Source: OFTM291 sp041741375
GTDB lineage: Bacteria; Gemmatimonadota; Gemmatimonadetes; Gemmatimonadales; GWC2-71-9
Length of the DNA stretch: 64,000 nt
Assembly: GCA_041741375.1 (NCBI GenBank)
Contig: JBGSKF010000020.1
Coordinates: forward strand, 13,942 to 77,941
Direction of reading: 5' to 3'
In this document: positions 41,348 through 49,497 of the stretch, in pieces
Layout of the letters: each line of letters opens with the position of its first letter
Numbering within the stretch: the stretch's first letter is position 1
Translations under genes and position numbers: made by a program
The notes under the pieces: generated by a model
Told to the model about the DNA's origin: nothing
Databases searched by the model: none
The model's input: the letters and a program-made list of their open reading frames with translations, nothing else

Positions 41348-42838
41348 TCAGGGCGACGCGGGAACGAGGGGGGGGGCGGGCCGGTCGAGGCGCTGTTCCT
41401 CGTGATACTCGAAATCGGTGTTGACCTCCCAGAGGTCGTGGGTGGCGCCGAACATGTTCCAGACGGCCATCATCGCCGTGAGCATCGAATGGTCCTGATT
41501 GTTGTACTTGTGCATCCCGTTCCGGCCCACGGTGTGCAGGTTGGGAATCGGATCGATGAAGCCCCGGATGGTCTCGAGATGTCCGCGATACGCGGCATCA
41601 TAGATCGGATAGGCCTTTGGCATGCGGATCACCGTGCCGTCTCTCACCCGGGAAGCGGCGGCGATCCCCAGCGCGTCGAGCTCCCGGGTGGCGAGCGCCA
41701 CGAGGTCGGCATCGGAGGAGGTCCAGAGCCCGTCTCCCTCGAAGCAGAAGTACTCCATGCCGAGACAGGTCATCCCCGGTTCCGGAATCATGGCCCGGCT
41801 CCAGTTGTTGAAGTTCTGGATCCGCCCCACCTGGACTCCCGGGGTGTGGATGTAGATCCAGTTGTCGGGGAAGAGATTGTCGCCCTCGAGCATGAGAGCC
41901 ACCACGAGAAAGTCCCGATAGCCGAGCCCCCGGGCCGCGGCCTGCACCGGGGCGGGCACGGCGGGCGCGAAGGAGTGCACCAGGTCCCGCACCGGCATGG
42001 TGGAGATCACATGGCGCGCCGGGAAGAGTTGTTCCCCGCCCTCCGCGTTCCGGGCCCGGACTCCCGTCACCCGTCCCTCCGCCAACTCCAGTGCCGCGAC
42101 CCGGTGCTGGAGGAGCACCGGGTTCCCCATCTCCACGATCCGGTCCCGGCAGGTCTCCCACATCTGCCCCGGACCGAGCCGGGGGTACTGGAACTCATGA
42201 ATCAACGTCTTGATCGCCGTGCTGCGCCGGTTGAGCGAGGTGGCAGAGAGGATCGCCCGGGCGAGCGAGAGCCCCTGGATCCTCTGGGCCGCCCACTCCG
42301 CCCGGATCTCGGTACAGGGCATGCCCCAGACCTTCTCGGTGTAGGTCTTGAAGAAGATCTCGAAGAGCCGCTTCCCGAACCGATTGGTGACCCACTGTTC
42401 GAAGTTTTCCTCCACCGGATGGGGGCGCCAGTGCCAGCGGAGGTAGCTCAGCACCATCCGCACGGCCTCGATCATGCCGAGCCCTCGAAGCGCATTGCCG
42501 GCCTTGAGGGGATAGTCGAAATACTTCCCATCATAGAGAATCCGGGACATGCGCGGCACGGAGATGAACTCGTCCCCCAGAATCTCATTCCAGAGGTTGA
42601 GCACCGGAGTGATCTTGGTGAAGAAGCGGTGCCCCCCGATGTCGAAGCGGTATCCCTTGTATCGCGCGGTGCGGGAAATCCCCCCGACCATGTCGTCGGC
42701 CTCGAGCACGGTGACGGGATAGCCGTCGCGGGACAGGAGATAGGCCGCGGTGAGCCCCGCGGGACCCGCACCGACCACCACGACCGGATCGCCCGGCCGG
42801 ATCGGATCGACTTCCCGTGGATGCGTGGTGATTCCCAT
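41348..42838 (-). CDS. FAD-dependent UDP-galactopyranose-mutase-like protein (second copy)
   Basis: A 496-residue flavoprotein. VVVVGAGPAGLTAAYLLSRD is the FAD motif; FDIGGHRFFTKITPVLNLW and DGKYFDYPLKAGNALRGLG mirror the corresponding parts of the 19.8-21.2 kb protein. TYTEKVWGMPCTEI and a C-terminal GRNGMHKYNNQDHSMLTAM complete the family pattern. Likely a nucleotide-sugar mutase or oxidase. The start at 42838 has GGGACAGGA just before the ATG. Upstream in-frame starts lie over the next gene. Confidence 0.83.
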   Translation of the reverse strand: MGITTHPREVDPIRPGDPVVVVGAGPAGLTAAYLLSRDGYPVTVLEADDMVGGISRTARYKGYRFDIGGHRFFTKITPVLNLWNEILGDEFISVPRMSRILYDGKYFDYPLKAGNALRGLGMIEAVRMVLSYLRWHWRPHPVEENFEQWVTNRFGKRLFEIFFKTYTEKVWGMPCTEIRAEWAAQRIQGLSLARAILSATSLNRRSTAIKTLIHEFQYPRLGPGQMWETCRDRIVEMGNPVLLQHRVAALELAEGRVTGVRARNAEGGEQLFPARHVISTMPVRDLVHSFAPAVPAPVQAAARGLGYRDFLVVALMLEGDNLFPDNWIYIHTPGVQVGRIQNFNNWSRAMIPEPGMTCLGMEYFCFEGDGLWTSSDADLVALATRELDALGIAAASRVRDGTVIRMPKAYPIYDAAYRGHLETIRGFIDPIPNLHTVGRNGMHKYNNQDHSMLTAMMAVWNMFGATHDLWEVNTDFEYHEEQRLDRPAPPLVPASP

Positions 42839-42848
42839 TCCTGTCCCT

Positions 42849-43766
42849 TCAACAGACCTGAGAGAGAGCGGTGCCGGGCCCGCACCAGAATCCGACCATT
42901 TCACCCGCCGCCCACCCGAGGGCGAAGAGCGCCAGGAGGGGCAGTGACCGGAGCAACTCGCGGCGGTGACGGCCTTTGTTCCAGATGGTCCTGACAATCC
43001 GCAAATAGAGTACCGGAGGGAGGGCCACCCGGGCCGCGCCAGCCACAAAGCGGGCCGCGACGGAGGTTCCCGAGGCCCGGACACCCGCCCAGGCCCGGGA
43101 ATAGAGGTACCGCTGCGACAGGTACTCCCCCACAGAGTAGTGCTTCTTGTGGCCGACCCGGATCTCGGGATGGGAGATCAGGTGAATCCCGTCCCGCTGC
43201 ATGGCCGCATGGAGATGATCCTCCCAGCGGCCCGCGCGCCAAACTCCGCAGTAGACGAGCAGGAGGTCCCGGTCGTAGCTGGTGTTGTTTCCGGTGAGAC
43301 GCAGCACCGGCCCCGCCGGAAGGGGGGGGATCAGGTGATGGTACTCACAGAGAAATGCGGCCCAGTCCACCAGGCGCTCGGTGGCCGCATTCTCCACGGC
43401 GCCGCCCACCACCTGTTCCCCCCGGGCGTGCGCCTCGAGGTGGGCGCGGGCCCACCCGGGCGGCACGATCACGTGGTCCTCGATCACGGCCACCACGGGC
43501 GCCGTGGCCGCTTCGAAGGCGAGGGCGCGCAGGTCGGGAATCGTGGTGTCGACCGGCGCGGCCAGAATCAGCACCGACGGGAAACGATCGGCCACCGCGC
43601 GCCGCAGCGCCTCGCCGACCCGATCCACGACGAGGATCTCGAGAGGCACCGCCCTGGCCTCGGCCATCAACGCCTCCAGGCACCCGACGAGGTCGCCCAG
43701 ACCATTGACCGAGGGCACCACGACCGAAAGCTCCGGGCCCACGGACCCAGCCTGGGGCTCGGACAT
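42849..43766 (-). CDS. GT2-like glycosyltransferase, paralogue of the upstream gene
   Basis: A 305-residue protein with a degenerate GT-A start (LSVVVPSVNGLGDLVGCLEAL), an acidic motif VAVIEDHVIVPPGWA in place of DXD, VVGGAVENA, FLCEYHHLI, GNNTSYDRDLLL, and GRWEDHLHAAM with the likely catalytic acids. The C-terminus has one or two helices ending LALFALGWAAGEMVGF. The same layout occurs in the 43766-44653 product. The start shares TGATG with that gene's stop. Probably adds related sugars; substrate unknown. Confidence 0.8.
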   Translation of the reverse strand: MSEPQAGSVGPELSVVVPSVNGLGDLVGCLEALMAEARAVPLEILVVDRVGEALRRAVADRFPSVLILAAPVDTTIPDLRALAFEAATAPVVAVIEDHVIVPPGWARAHLEAHARGEQVVGGAVENAATERLVDWAAFLCEYHHLIPPLPAGPVLRLTGNNTSYDRDLLLVYCGVWRAGRWEDHLHAAMQRDGIHLISHPEIRVGHKKHYSVGEYLSQRYLYSRAWAGVRASGTSVAARFVAGAARVALPPVLYLRIVRTIWNKGRHRRELLRSLPLLALFALGWAAGEMVGFWCGPGTALSQVC

Positions 43767-44653
43767 CAGTCCCTCCCCTTCCGGCCGGCGGTGACATATC
43801 CCACGCACTCTCCCGCCGACCAGGCGGAGAGGAACAGCATCGTCCAGGGGAGGGCGCGCAGAAACTCCCACGGCGCGCCCCGTCCCCCCCGCCTCGCCAC
43901 CCGCAGCAGCAGGACCGCCGGGAGAACCAGAGCCATGAGGGCCCGAAGAACCCAACGTCCCCCCTCCTCGCGGAGCCGGGCCCGGGCGTAACTCCGGCCA
44001 TGGTCAAACCGATCCTTCACGAAGGGCGCCACAGCGTAGGTGAGATCCTGAGCCACAACCGCGTCTTCGATCCGGATCACCCGGTCGCCTCGGGCGCGAA
44101 GCCGGTCGTGCACGACGTTTTCCCAGGCTCCCTCGCGCATCCACCGGGCCACGTCGTCCACGACCTCGGAGTCATAGATCACGTTGGCCGCGGTGATCAG
44201 CCTCGGGTCGGTTCCCGCACCTGGCGCCACCAGGCCGTACTCGGCAAACCAGGCGCCGAGGTCGGCCCCTCGTTGCCGTTGGGTCGTATCGACCGGGCCT
44301 CCCACAGCGGCGGCGGATTCGGACGCAGCCAGAAGCCCGGCCAACCATCCCTCGCGGGCCAGGCAATGATCCTCGGTGAGGGCCACCCGCGCCCCCCTGC
44401 TGCGGGCCAGCCCCATCCCCCGCGCCCGGGGCACGCTCGGGGGCCCGTCCACGGGAACGAACACCGCCGAGGGCCAGTGGGGTGCCATTGCCTCTTCGAG
44501 AGGAGTTCCACCCGAGTGGGCCACGACGAGCTCGGCGCCATGGCGAGCTGCCTCCGGTGCCACCGAGCGAAGGCACGCGTCGAGACGCTCGGCACTGCGT
44601 ACGGAGGCAACGACCACGGAGATTCCCGTGCGCCGATCGGCCGACTCTATCAC
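43766..44653 (-). CDS. GT2-like glycosyltransferase, paralogue of the downstream gene
   Basis: A 295-residue protein: ISVVVASVRSAERLDACLRS, VALTEDHCLAREGWLAGL (acidic motif), AVGGPVDTTQ, WFAEYGLVAP, AANVIYDSEVV, and GAWENVVHDRLRARG with the catalytic-like acid. C-terminal membrane segments end LFLSAWSAGECVGYVTAG. Similarity to its neighbour is clear along the whole length, indicating tandem duplication. The start is GTG, overlapping the preceding TGA (GTGA). Confidence 0.8.
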   Translation of the reverse strand: MIESADRRTGISVVVASVRSAERLDACLRSVAPEAARHGAELVVAHSGGTPLEEAMAPHWPSAVFVPVDGPPSVPRARGMGLARSRGARVALTEDHCLAREGWLAGLLAASESAAAVGGPVDTTQRQRGADLGAWFAEYGLVAPGAGTDPRLITAANVIYDSEVVDDVARWMREGAWENVVHDRLRARGDRVIRIEDAVVAQDLTYAVAPFVKDRFDHGRSYARARLREEGGRWVLRALMALVLPAVLLLRVARRGGRGAPWEFLRALPWTMLFLSAWSAGECVGYVTAGRKGRD

Positions 44654-45090
44654 CCGGATTCCGGGGGCTCGGGCCTCTCCACCCCAGCGGCCCGGAGCCG
44701 CTCCAGGAGATCGGCAGTGCCCAGGGGGCAGGGCTCCCAGAGGGGGGGCAGGCCGAGATAAGGGCCCCGGGCCGATCCGATCTCCCGGAACACCACCACA
44801 TTGCCCACGGCCCGGGTCACCCCGCGCAACCGGGGGCAGAGCCCGGCATCCACCTCACTCTCGGGACATTCCACGACGCTCACCGGGCGAAGAACCCCCA
44901 CCTTGGAGGGGAGCCGGTCGGCAGGGACAATCACTTCCACCCCCGGCTGGGTCGCGAGATCATCCAGATGCGAGGTGACCGTGGTGGTCCACTCCACCGA
45001 CGCTGAGGCATCGGTCAGCACCACGGACAGGGAGGGTCGGGGCCACGGTACCGCATACGGCTCCGGCACCCCGGGCATCGGCTCAGTCAC
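44650..45090 (-). CDS. short protein resembling the nucleotide-binding half of a GT2 domain
   Basis: A 146-residue protein. The opening SLSVVLTDASASVEWTTTV and VEVIVPADRL align in style with the beginnings of the two GT2-like proteins that follow, and NVVVFREIG falls where their TEDH/IEDH acidic motif stands, but the acidic pair is lost. The sequence ends soon after, so the acceptor half is missing. It is either a decayed third copy or a non-catalytic partner. It is the first gene of the minus operon; the start is GTG (an ATG at 45078 is an alternative). Confidence 0.6.
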   Translation of the reverse strand: MTEPMPGVPEPYAVPWPRPSLSVVLTDASASVEWTTTVTSHLDDLATQPGVEVIVPADRLPSKVGVLRPVSVVECPESEVDAGLCPRLRGVTRAVGNVVVFREIGSARGPYLGLPPLWEPCPLGTADLLERLRAAGVERPEPPESG

Positions 45091-45177
45091 TGGTCACTCG
45101 CAGAAGTGGTCATGGAGATGGAGAGAGCCGGAGCAAGAGGGGTGCCGTTCTCACGGGAAAGGCGACTCTCCCCACCG

Positions 45178-45235
45178 TTGCTTACCCACGACAGTTATGT
45201 CGCAGTATTACAACACCGGGGTATTGTTCCAACAG
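45178..45235. promoter_or_regulatory. AT-richer divergent promoter region
   Basis: The 242-base gap between the minus operon head and the UbiA gene contains one patch of lower GC (ttgcttacccacgacagtta through tattgttccaacagtttc). On the minus strand TTGGAA and TAATAC are 16 bp apart, a possible -35/-10 pair. On the plus strand GGCCC-ACGGC-TTGC at 45256-45269 has sigma-54-like spacing. Both are weak. The other bases show nothing further. Confidence 0.3.
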
Positions 45236-45332
45236 TTTCACCACGACACGTGGTGGGCCCACGGCTTGCAGGCCGGATTGCCGGGAAGGCGCTTTCGCAA
45301 TCGTTTCGGCGGTCTCACCCCGGGGGTCTTCC

Positions 45333-46253
45333 GTGGATCACGGTATCGCAGCATCACAACCCAGGTCGGAGCTGCACGACTGGGTTGCGCTCCTCCGACC
45401 GTCCCACTGGGTCAAGAACGGATTCATCCTGGCCCCCCTCCTCTTCTCCGGCAAGGCGGGAGACCTTGAGCTGGTGATCCGGACGGGACTCGGGGTTCTC
45501 CTCTTTGCCCTCCTGTCCAGCGGGGTCTACGCGATCAACGATGTGGTGGACCGGGAGGCGGACCGGGCCCATCCCGACAAGCGGCATCGTCCGGTGGCCC
45601 GGGGGGCCATCGCCCCGGGGAACGCCCTGGCGGCGGGCATCGCGCTGGTGGTGGTGGCGTTGGCGGGGGGAATGGCACTCGACACCGGCTTCGCCACCGT
45701 GGCCGCGGTCTATCTGGGCCTGAACGTTCTCTATACCCAATGGCTCAAGCAGGTCGTCCTGCTCGAGGTGTTCGTTCTCGCCACCTTCTTTCTTCTTCGC
45801 CTGGAGGCGGGGGCGACCCTGATCGGAGTGACCCCGACGGTCTGGCTCCTCCTCTGTGGCGGCCTCCTGGCCCTCTTTCTCGGCTTTTCCAAGCGACGTC
45901 ACGAGCTGACCCTGCTCGGAGACGGATCGGCGGGCCACCGGGCGGTGCTGGGGGAGTACAGCCCCGCCCTGCTCGACCAGATCACGACCGTGCTGCTGAG
46001 CGCCACGGTGATTTCCTACATCATGTACACCCTGGCGTCGGACACGGCCTCGGTGGTTGGATCGAGCCGACTGACCTGGAGCACCGGATTCGTGCTGTAT
46101 GGCATGTTCCGGTTCCTGTACCTCGTGCACCGGCGCGAGGGCGGCAGTCCCGCCGAGACACTCTGGAGTGATTTTCCCCTCGCGGCCACCATCGCTCTCT
46201 GGGCGGTGTACTGTGGCTGGGTCATCTATCGCGCGGCGCCGATGGCCTCCTGA
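45333..46253 (+). CDS. UbiA-family decaprenyl-phosphate phosphoribosyltransferase-like protein
   Basis: A 306-residue membrane protein with eight or nine helices. The prenyl-diphosphate/Mg site NDVVDREADRAHPDKRHRPV, with its ND-x2-D-x2-AD pattern, is the signature of DPPR synthases, which join phosphoribosyl pyrophosphate to decaprenyl phosphate in arabinofuranose synthesis. LRPSHWVKNGFILAPLLFSG at the start is also typical. The second Asp-rich motif region is GFSKRRHEL. Start GTG with GGGGG six bases upstream. A free-standing HAD protein of the type normally fused to it is at 13.1 kb. DprE1/E2 epimerase genes are not in the window. Confidence 0.83.
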   Translation: MDHGIAASQPRSELHDWVALLRPSHWVKNGFILAPLLFSGKAGDLELVIRTGLGVLLFALLSSGVYAINDVVDREADRAHPDKRHRPVARGAIAPGNALAAGIALVVVALAGGMALDTGFATVAAVYLGLNVLYTQWLKQVVLLEVFVLATFFLLRLEAGATLIGVTPTVWLLLCGGLLALFLGFSKRRHELTLLGDGSAGHRAVLGEYSPALLDQITTVLLSATVISYIMYTLASDTASVVGSSRLTWSTGFVLYGMFRFLYLVHRREGGSPAETLWSDFPLAATIALWAVYCGWVIYRAAPMAS

Positions 46254-46282
46254 CGACCGGCGGCGTGGCCCGTCAGCCCCGG

Positions 46283-47075
46283 GCGCGCCCTTCACAGCCT
46301 CCGCGGTGACCCCACCCCACCCCGGATTGAACCACAGAGGGCGCGGAGGACGCAGAGGGTTTTCGGTACCCACGACAGGCTCCCGATCTCAAGTGGCGGG
46401 CATCGGCAGGATGGGGGCCCTTCCACCCCCCAAGAACAGAATCCGGATCTCGACGCGCGAGGCGTGGAGCCGCGGGAATCATGCGGAGACCCTCTGTGAC
46501 CTCCGTGTTCTCTGTGGCGAATCCTTTCCACCTTCCCGATCCCGGACCCGCAGGGGTTCGGCGGGATGGAGTGCCCTTCCCCCCCCCCAACAACAGATGC
46601 GGATCATGGCGCGCCCTTCACCGCCTCCGCAGTGACCCCACTCCACCCCGGATTGAACCGCAGAGAACACGGAGGACGCAGAGGGTTGATGGCTCCCACG
46701 ACAGGTTCCCGATCTCGCATGGCGGGCATCGGCAGGATGGGGTGCCCTTCCACCCCCCAACGACAACACTGGATCTCAGCACGCAAGACGTGGAGCGACG
46801 GAAATCACCCGGAGACCCTCCGCGACCTCCGTGTGCTCTTGGTGAATCCTTCCCACCTTCCCGATCCCGGACCCCCGGGCATCGGCAGGACGGGGGGCCT
46901 TCCACCCCCGACAACAAGACCGGGTCCTGGTGCGCAAGCCCCACCTCTCCCCGGTTTGAACCACAGAGAACACGGAGGACACAGAGGGTTAATGGTTCCC
47001 ACGACAGGTTCCCGATCTCGCATGGCGGGCATCGGCAGGATGGGGTGCCCTTCCCCCCCCCAACAACAGATGCAG
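46283..47075. repeat. ACCACAGAG-type inverted-repeat array 2, between convergent genes
   Basis: The gene-free stretch 46254-47182 repeats the units of array 1. Module A stands at 46331, 46657 (variant ACCGCAGAG) and 46960. Inverse modules stand near 46490 and 46813. The linking modules gggcatcggcaggatgggg and cgacgcgcgaggcgtggagc are also present. A second sub-module, gcgcgcccttcac(a/c)gcctccgc(g/a)gtgacccca, occurs at about 46285 and 46610. Apparent reading frames are repeat artefacts. Confidence 0.9.
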
Positions 47076-47144
47076 ATGTTGGCGCGCGAGGACTCCTTCG
47101 CGTCTTCGCGTGAGCCCGTTGGGGAACACGACCTTCTCTGCGCC

Positions 47145-47188
47145 CTCTCACTCCTCACTCCTCTCACCTCACTCCTCTCACCTCACTT
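47145..47188. repeat. short tandem repeat CTCACTCCT/CTCACC
   Basis: A run of CTCACTCCT, CACTCCT and CTCACCTCA units ends exactly at the stop of the methyltransferase gene. On the minus strand the first GTGAGG unit supplies the TGA stop after the last Lys codon. Confidence 0.7.
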
Positions 47189-47875
47189 CTCGCAGACGTA
47201 CAGAACGTGGGGATACGGCAGGATGTCCGGCATGGGATAGACCTGGACCGAAAACCCCGCCTGCTGCAGCGCCGTGCGCAGCTCGTCCACCGGCCAGTAA
47301 TAGAGCGGCTCGTCCCATCCCACCATCACCCGGTCGGTGATCCAGCTGACCCAGCGCTTGTACGCGGGAGTGTTGTCCACATCCTTGATGATGAAGCGCC
47401 CGCCTGGCTGCAGGCGCTCGTGAATGCCCTCGAGGAACCGGGGAACGGCCTCGCGCGGGAGGTGGTGCATGATGTCGATGGCGTAGGCCCCGTCGAACCG
47501 TCGATCCAGAGTCAGGCGGGCCGCGTCCCCGAACGCGAACCTCGCGTTGGTCAGCCCCAGGGACTCGGCGGCGGCCCCGGCCGTCGCCACACGCCGCTCG
47601 TCCAGGTCATAGCCGTGGAGGACGCGATGAGGATGGACCCCGGCGAAATAGAGCCCCGAGAGGCCGAATCCACATCCGATTTCCAGCACGTCACCCCGCT
47701 CGGGCAGATACTGCCCGATGACGTCCAAAAACCTCGGGCCCATGATGAGGAGACGAATCCGGCAGTACGTCCGCAGGATCAGGGAGGGGAAAACCCCCAC
47801 CACGCGCCTGAGGTACTCACGCCGTTGGGCGGCCGGGGGACGGAACCCGGCGAGCGGAGGGACTGGCGGATTCAT
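47183..47875 (-). CDS. class I SAM-dependent methyltransferase
   Basis: A 230-residue protein with motif I in GDVLEIGCGFGLSGLYFAG, the acidic loop YDLDERRVATA, FDGAYAIDIMHHLPREAV as post-motif II, and LQPGGRFIIKDVDNTPAYKR. No membrane anchor is evident. It presumably methylates a small molecule or glycan terminus. The ATG overlaps the stop of the upstream membrane protein gene (ATGA), which excludes the longer upstream frame. It is the last gene of the minus block and its stop lies at the edge of a tandem repeat. Confidence 0.82.
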   Translation of the reverse strand: MNPPVPPLAGFRPPAAQRREYLRRVVGVFPSLILRTYCRIRLLIMGPRFLDVIGQYLPERGDVLEIGCGFGLSGLYFAGVHPHRVLHGYDLDERRVATAGAAAESLGLTNARFAFGDAARLTLDRRFDGAYAIDIMHHLPREAVPRFLEGIHERLQPGGRFIIKDVDNTPAYKRWVSWITDRVMVGWDEPLYYWPVDELRTALQQAGFSVQVYPMPDILPYPHVLYVCEK

Positions 47876-49497
47876 CGCGGGAGACCGGGATACGGCTTCA
47901 TCGTGTTGCCCTCGAGCTCGAGGATGGTCCAGCGACCCAGGCTCACCCGCGGGGTGGCGCGGGTCAGAGAGGACGGGGCGGGAGTCCCCGCGGGCAGCAG
48001 CACCCACCGGACGCCGTACTCCGACAGAAACCCGCTCGCCTCGGCGGCGTCCATCCGGCCCGCGTAGAAATCGTCGGAGAGTCGCGACTGCTCCTCGAAG
48101 GTGATGCTGAAGAGCCGGTTTCCGGCAAAGCTGTGCATCGGCACGGTCGAAAACCAGGTGGCCCTGTCCACCGGGGCCAACACGAGATCGGTGTGCCTGG
48201 CATTCTCTGCCAGCCAGTCACGGACCGCGACGTCGTCCTCAGCCATCAGACTGGTGAAGAGCCGCTCGGGGACGGCCGCGCGGCCGTCCTTCCAGGATTG
48301 CCGGTAGTACGCCGCGTAGGCGCTCACCGATAGCAGGACCAGCGTGGCCAGTGCAGCCCTTCCGAGGCGGCGGTGCTGGGCCCAGAGGCGCCCGACCACG
48401 GGCGTCTGCCCCAGTTGTCGCACCAGCAGCATCGCGACGCCGTAGTGGAATCCGTCCAGAAAGTGCTGGGTCCACGGGATGAAGGGCAGATAGATCCCGA
48501 TCAGGGCGCAGGCGATCCAGCTCTGGAGGAGCAGGTCCGTGGGTGACACCATCCTGCGGCGCACGACGAAGAGGAGACACGCCAGGGTGGCGGGCACGCC
48601 GAGGACGGCGGGAAGGAGGAGGGGATGGGGGGGATCCCACCGGGTGATCGCGGCGGCGTCCCTCACCCAGGGATGCATCAGGGCGAGGGCCGCCATCGGC
48701 GCGATGCCCAGCCCCCCCAGGAGGTTCAGGGCGGCCACCTCCGGAACGGATCGCCGCCACCGGGCGCCCCGCCAGATCAGCAGGGCGAGTGACCCCGCCG
48801 CCAGTATCAGGAAGGGCTCGTAGGGGTGGACCAATCCGCAAAGGACCACGGAGATCCCGGCGCCGAGAAGATATCGCTTCTTCTCCGTCTCCATGTACGC
48901 TGCCAGGAAGGCGAACGACGCGAGGGTGGCCACGGTACCGTAGGTGACGAGAATGCTGCCGGCGATCCCGTGAAAGAACCCGTCGGAGGTGTACCAGACG
49001 AAGAAACCCAGACCCGGCAGCGGCGGCACCCCCACGGGCTCGAGCGGCAGCACGAGCGACGGGAGGACCAGCAGGCTGGGAATCGGAATGGCAAGCACCA
49101 TCACTCCGAGCGCCACCCACCGTTCCCTCGGCGTTTTCAGAAAGAGTCCCAGGGCGGCGGACAGAGCATAGGCGGCCAGGACATAGAGCCCGAGGTGGGC
49201 GAGCAACCACCCCCAGGCGAGGGGAATGCCCATGAACTGGGAGGACCGGGCCACCAGAAGAAGGAACGGTTTGAAGACCGCGGGTTCGGTCAGCCAGGGC
49301 GCCTGGAAGTTGGGATGGAGCACCCGGCTCTCACTGGAACGGAGCCACGACTCGTAGATCGAGTTGTCGGTGGCGTTCACGCGCAGCAAGTGCACGGAGC
49401 CCTCGGGGGTCTCGAGCCAACCGCTCAGCACGGCGAGGTTGTTGAGCGTGAACAGCGCCACGGCCAGCGCCAGGGGCAGAAGGCGTTGGATCAGCAC
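47872..49497 (-). CDS. polytopic membrane protein, probable GT-C-like glycosyltransferase
   Basis: A 541-residue protein with about eleven helices. The first periplasmic loop is long and contains RVNATDNSIYESWLRSSESR and FQAPWLTEPAVFKPF. A cluster of residues around HPYEPFLILA follows further on. The C-terminal 150 residues are periplasmic (VPMHSFAGNRLFSI). This layout resembles GT-C transferases or O-antigen-polymerase-like proteins, but no diagnostic motif decides between them. The GTG start overlaps the end of the flippase-like/methyltransferase gene by seven bases. Confidence 0.66.
   Translation of the reverse strand: MLIQRLLPLALAVALFTLNNLAVLSGWLETPEGSVHLLRVNATDNSIYESWLRSSESRVLHPNFQAPWLTEPAVFKPFLLLVARSSQFMGIPLAWGWLLAHLGLYVLAAYALSAALGLFLKTPRERWVALGVMVLAIPIPSLLVLPSLVLPLEPVGVPPLPGLGFFVWYTSDGFFHGIAGSILVTYGTVATLASFAFLAAYMETEKKRYLLGAGISVVLCGLVHPYEPFLILAAGSLALLIWRGARWRRSVPEVAALNLLGGLGIAPMAALALMHPWVRDAAAITRWDPPHPLLLPAVLGVPATLACLLFVVRRRMVSPTDLLLQSWIACALIGIYLPFIPWTQHFLDGFHYGVAMLLVRQLGQTPVVGRLWAQHRRLGRAALATLVLLSVSAYAAYYRQSWKDGRAAVPERLFTSLMAEDDVAVRDWLAENARHTDLVLAPVDRATWFSTVPMHSFAGNRLFSITFEEQSRLSDDFYAGRMDAAEASGFLSEYGVRWVLLPAGTPAPSSLTRATPRVSLGRWTILELEGNTMKPYPGLPR

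Noticed and set aside
45256..45269. Second sigma-54-like promoter (GGCCC-N5-TTGC) before the UbiA gene
   Set aside because: Spacing fits, but the -24 box departs at two positions and no PEP-CTERM gene follows; kept only as a weak note.
46273..47167. Frames of 60-220 codons on both strands
   Set aside because: Same repeat family as array 1; repeat artefacts.
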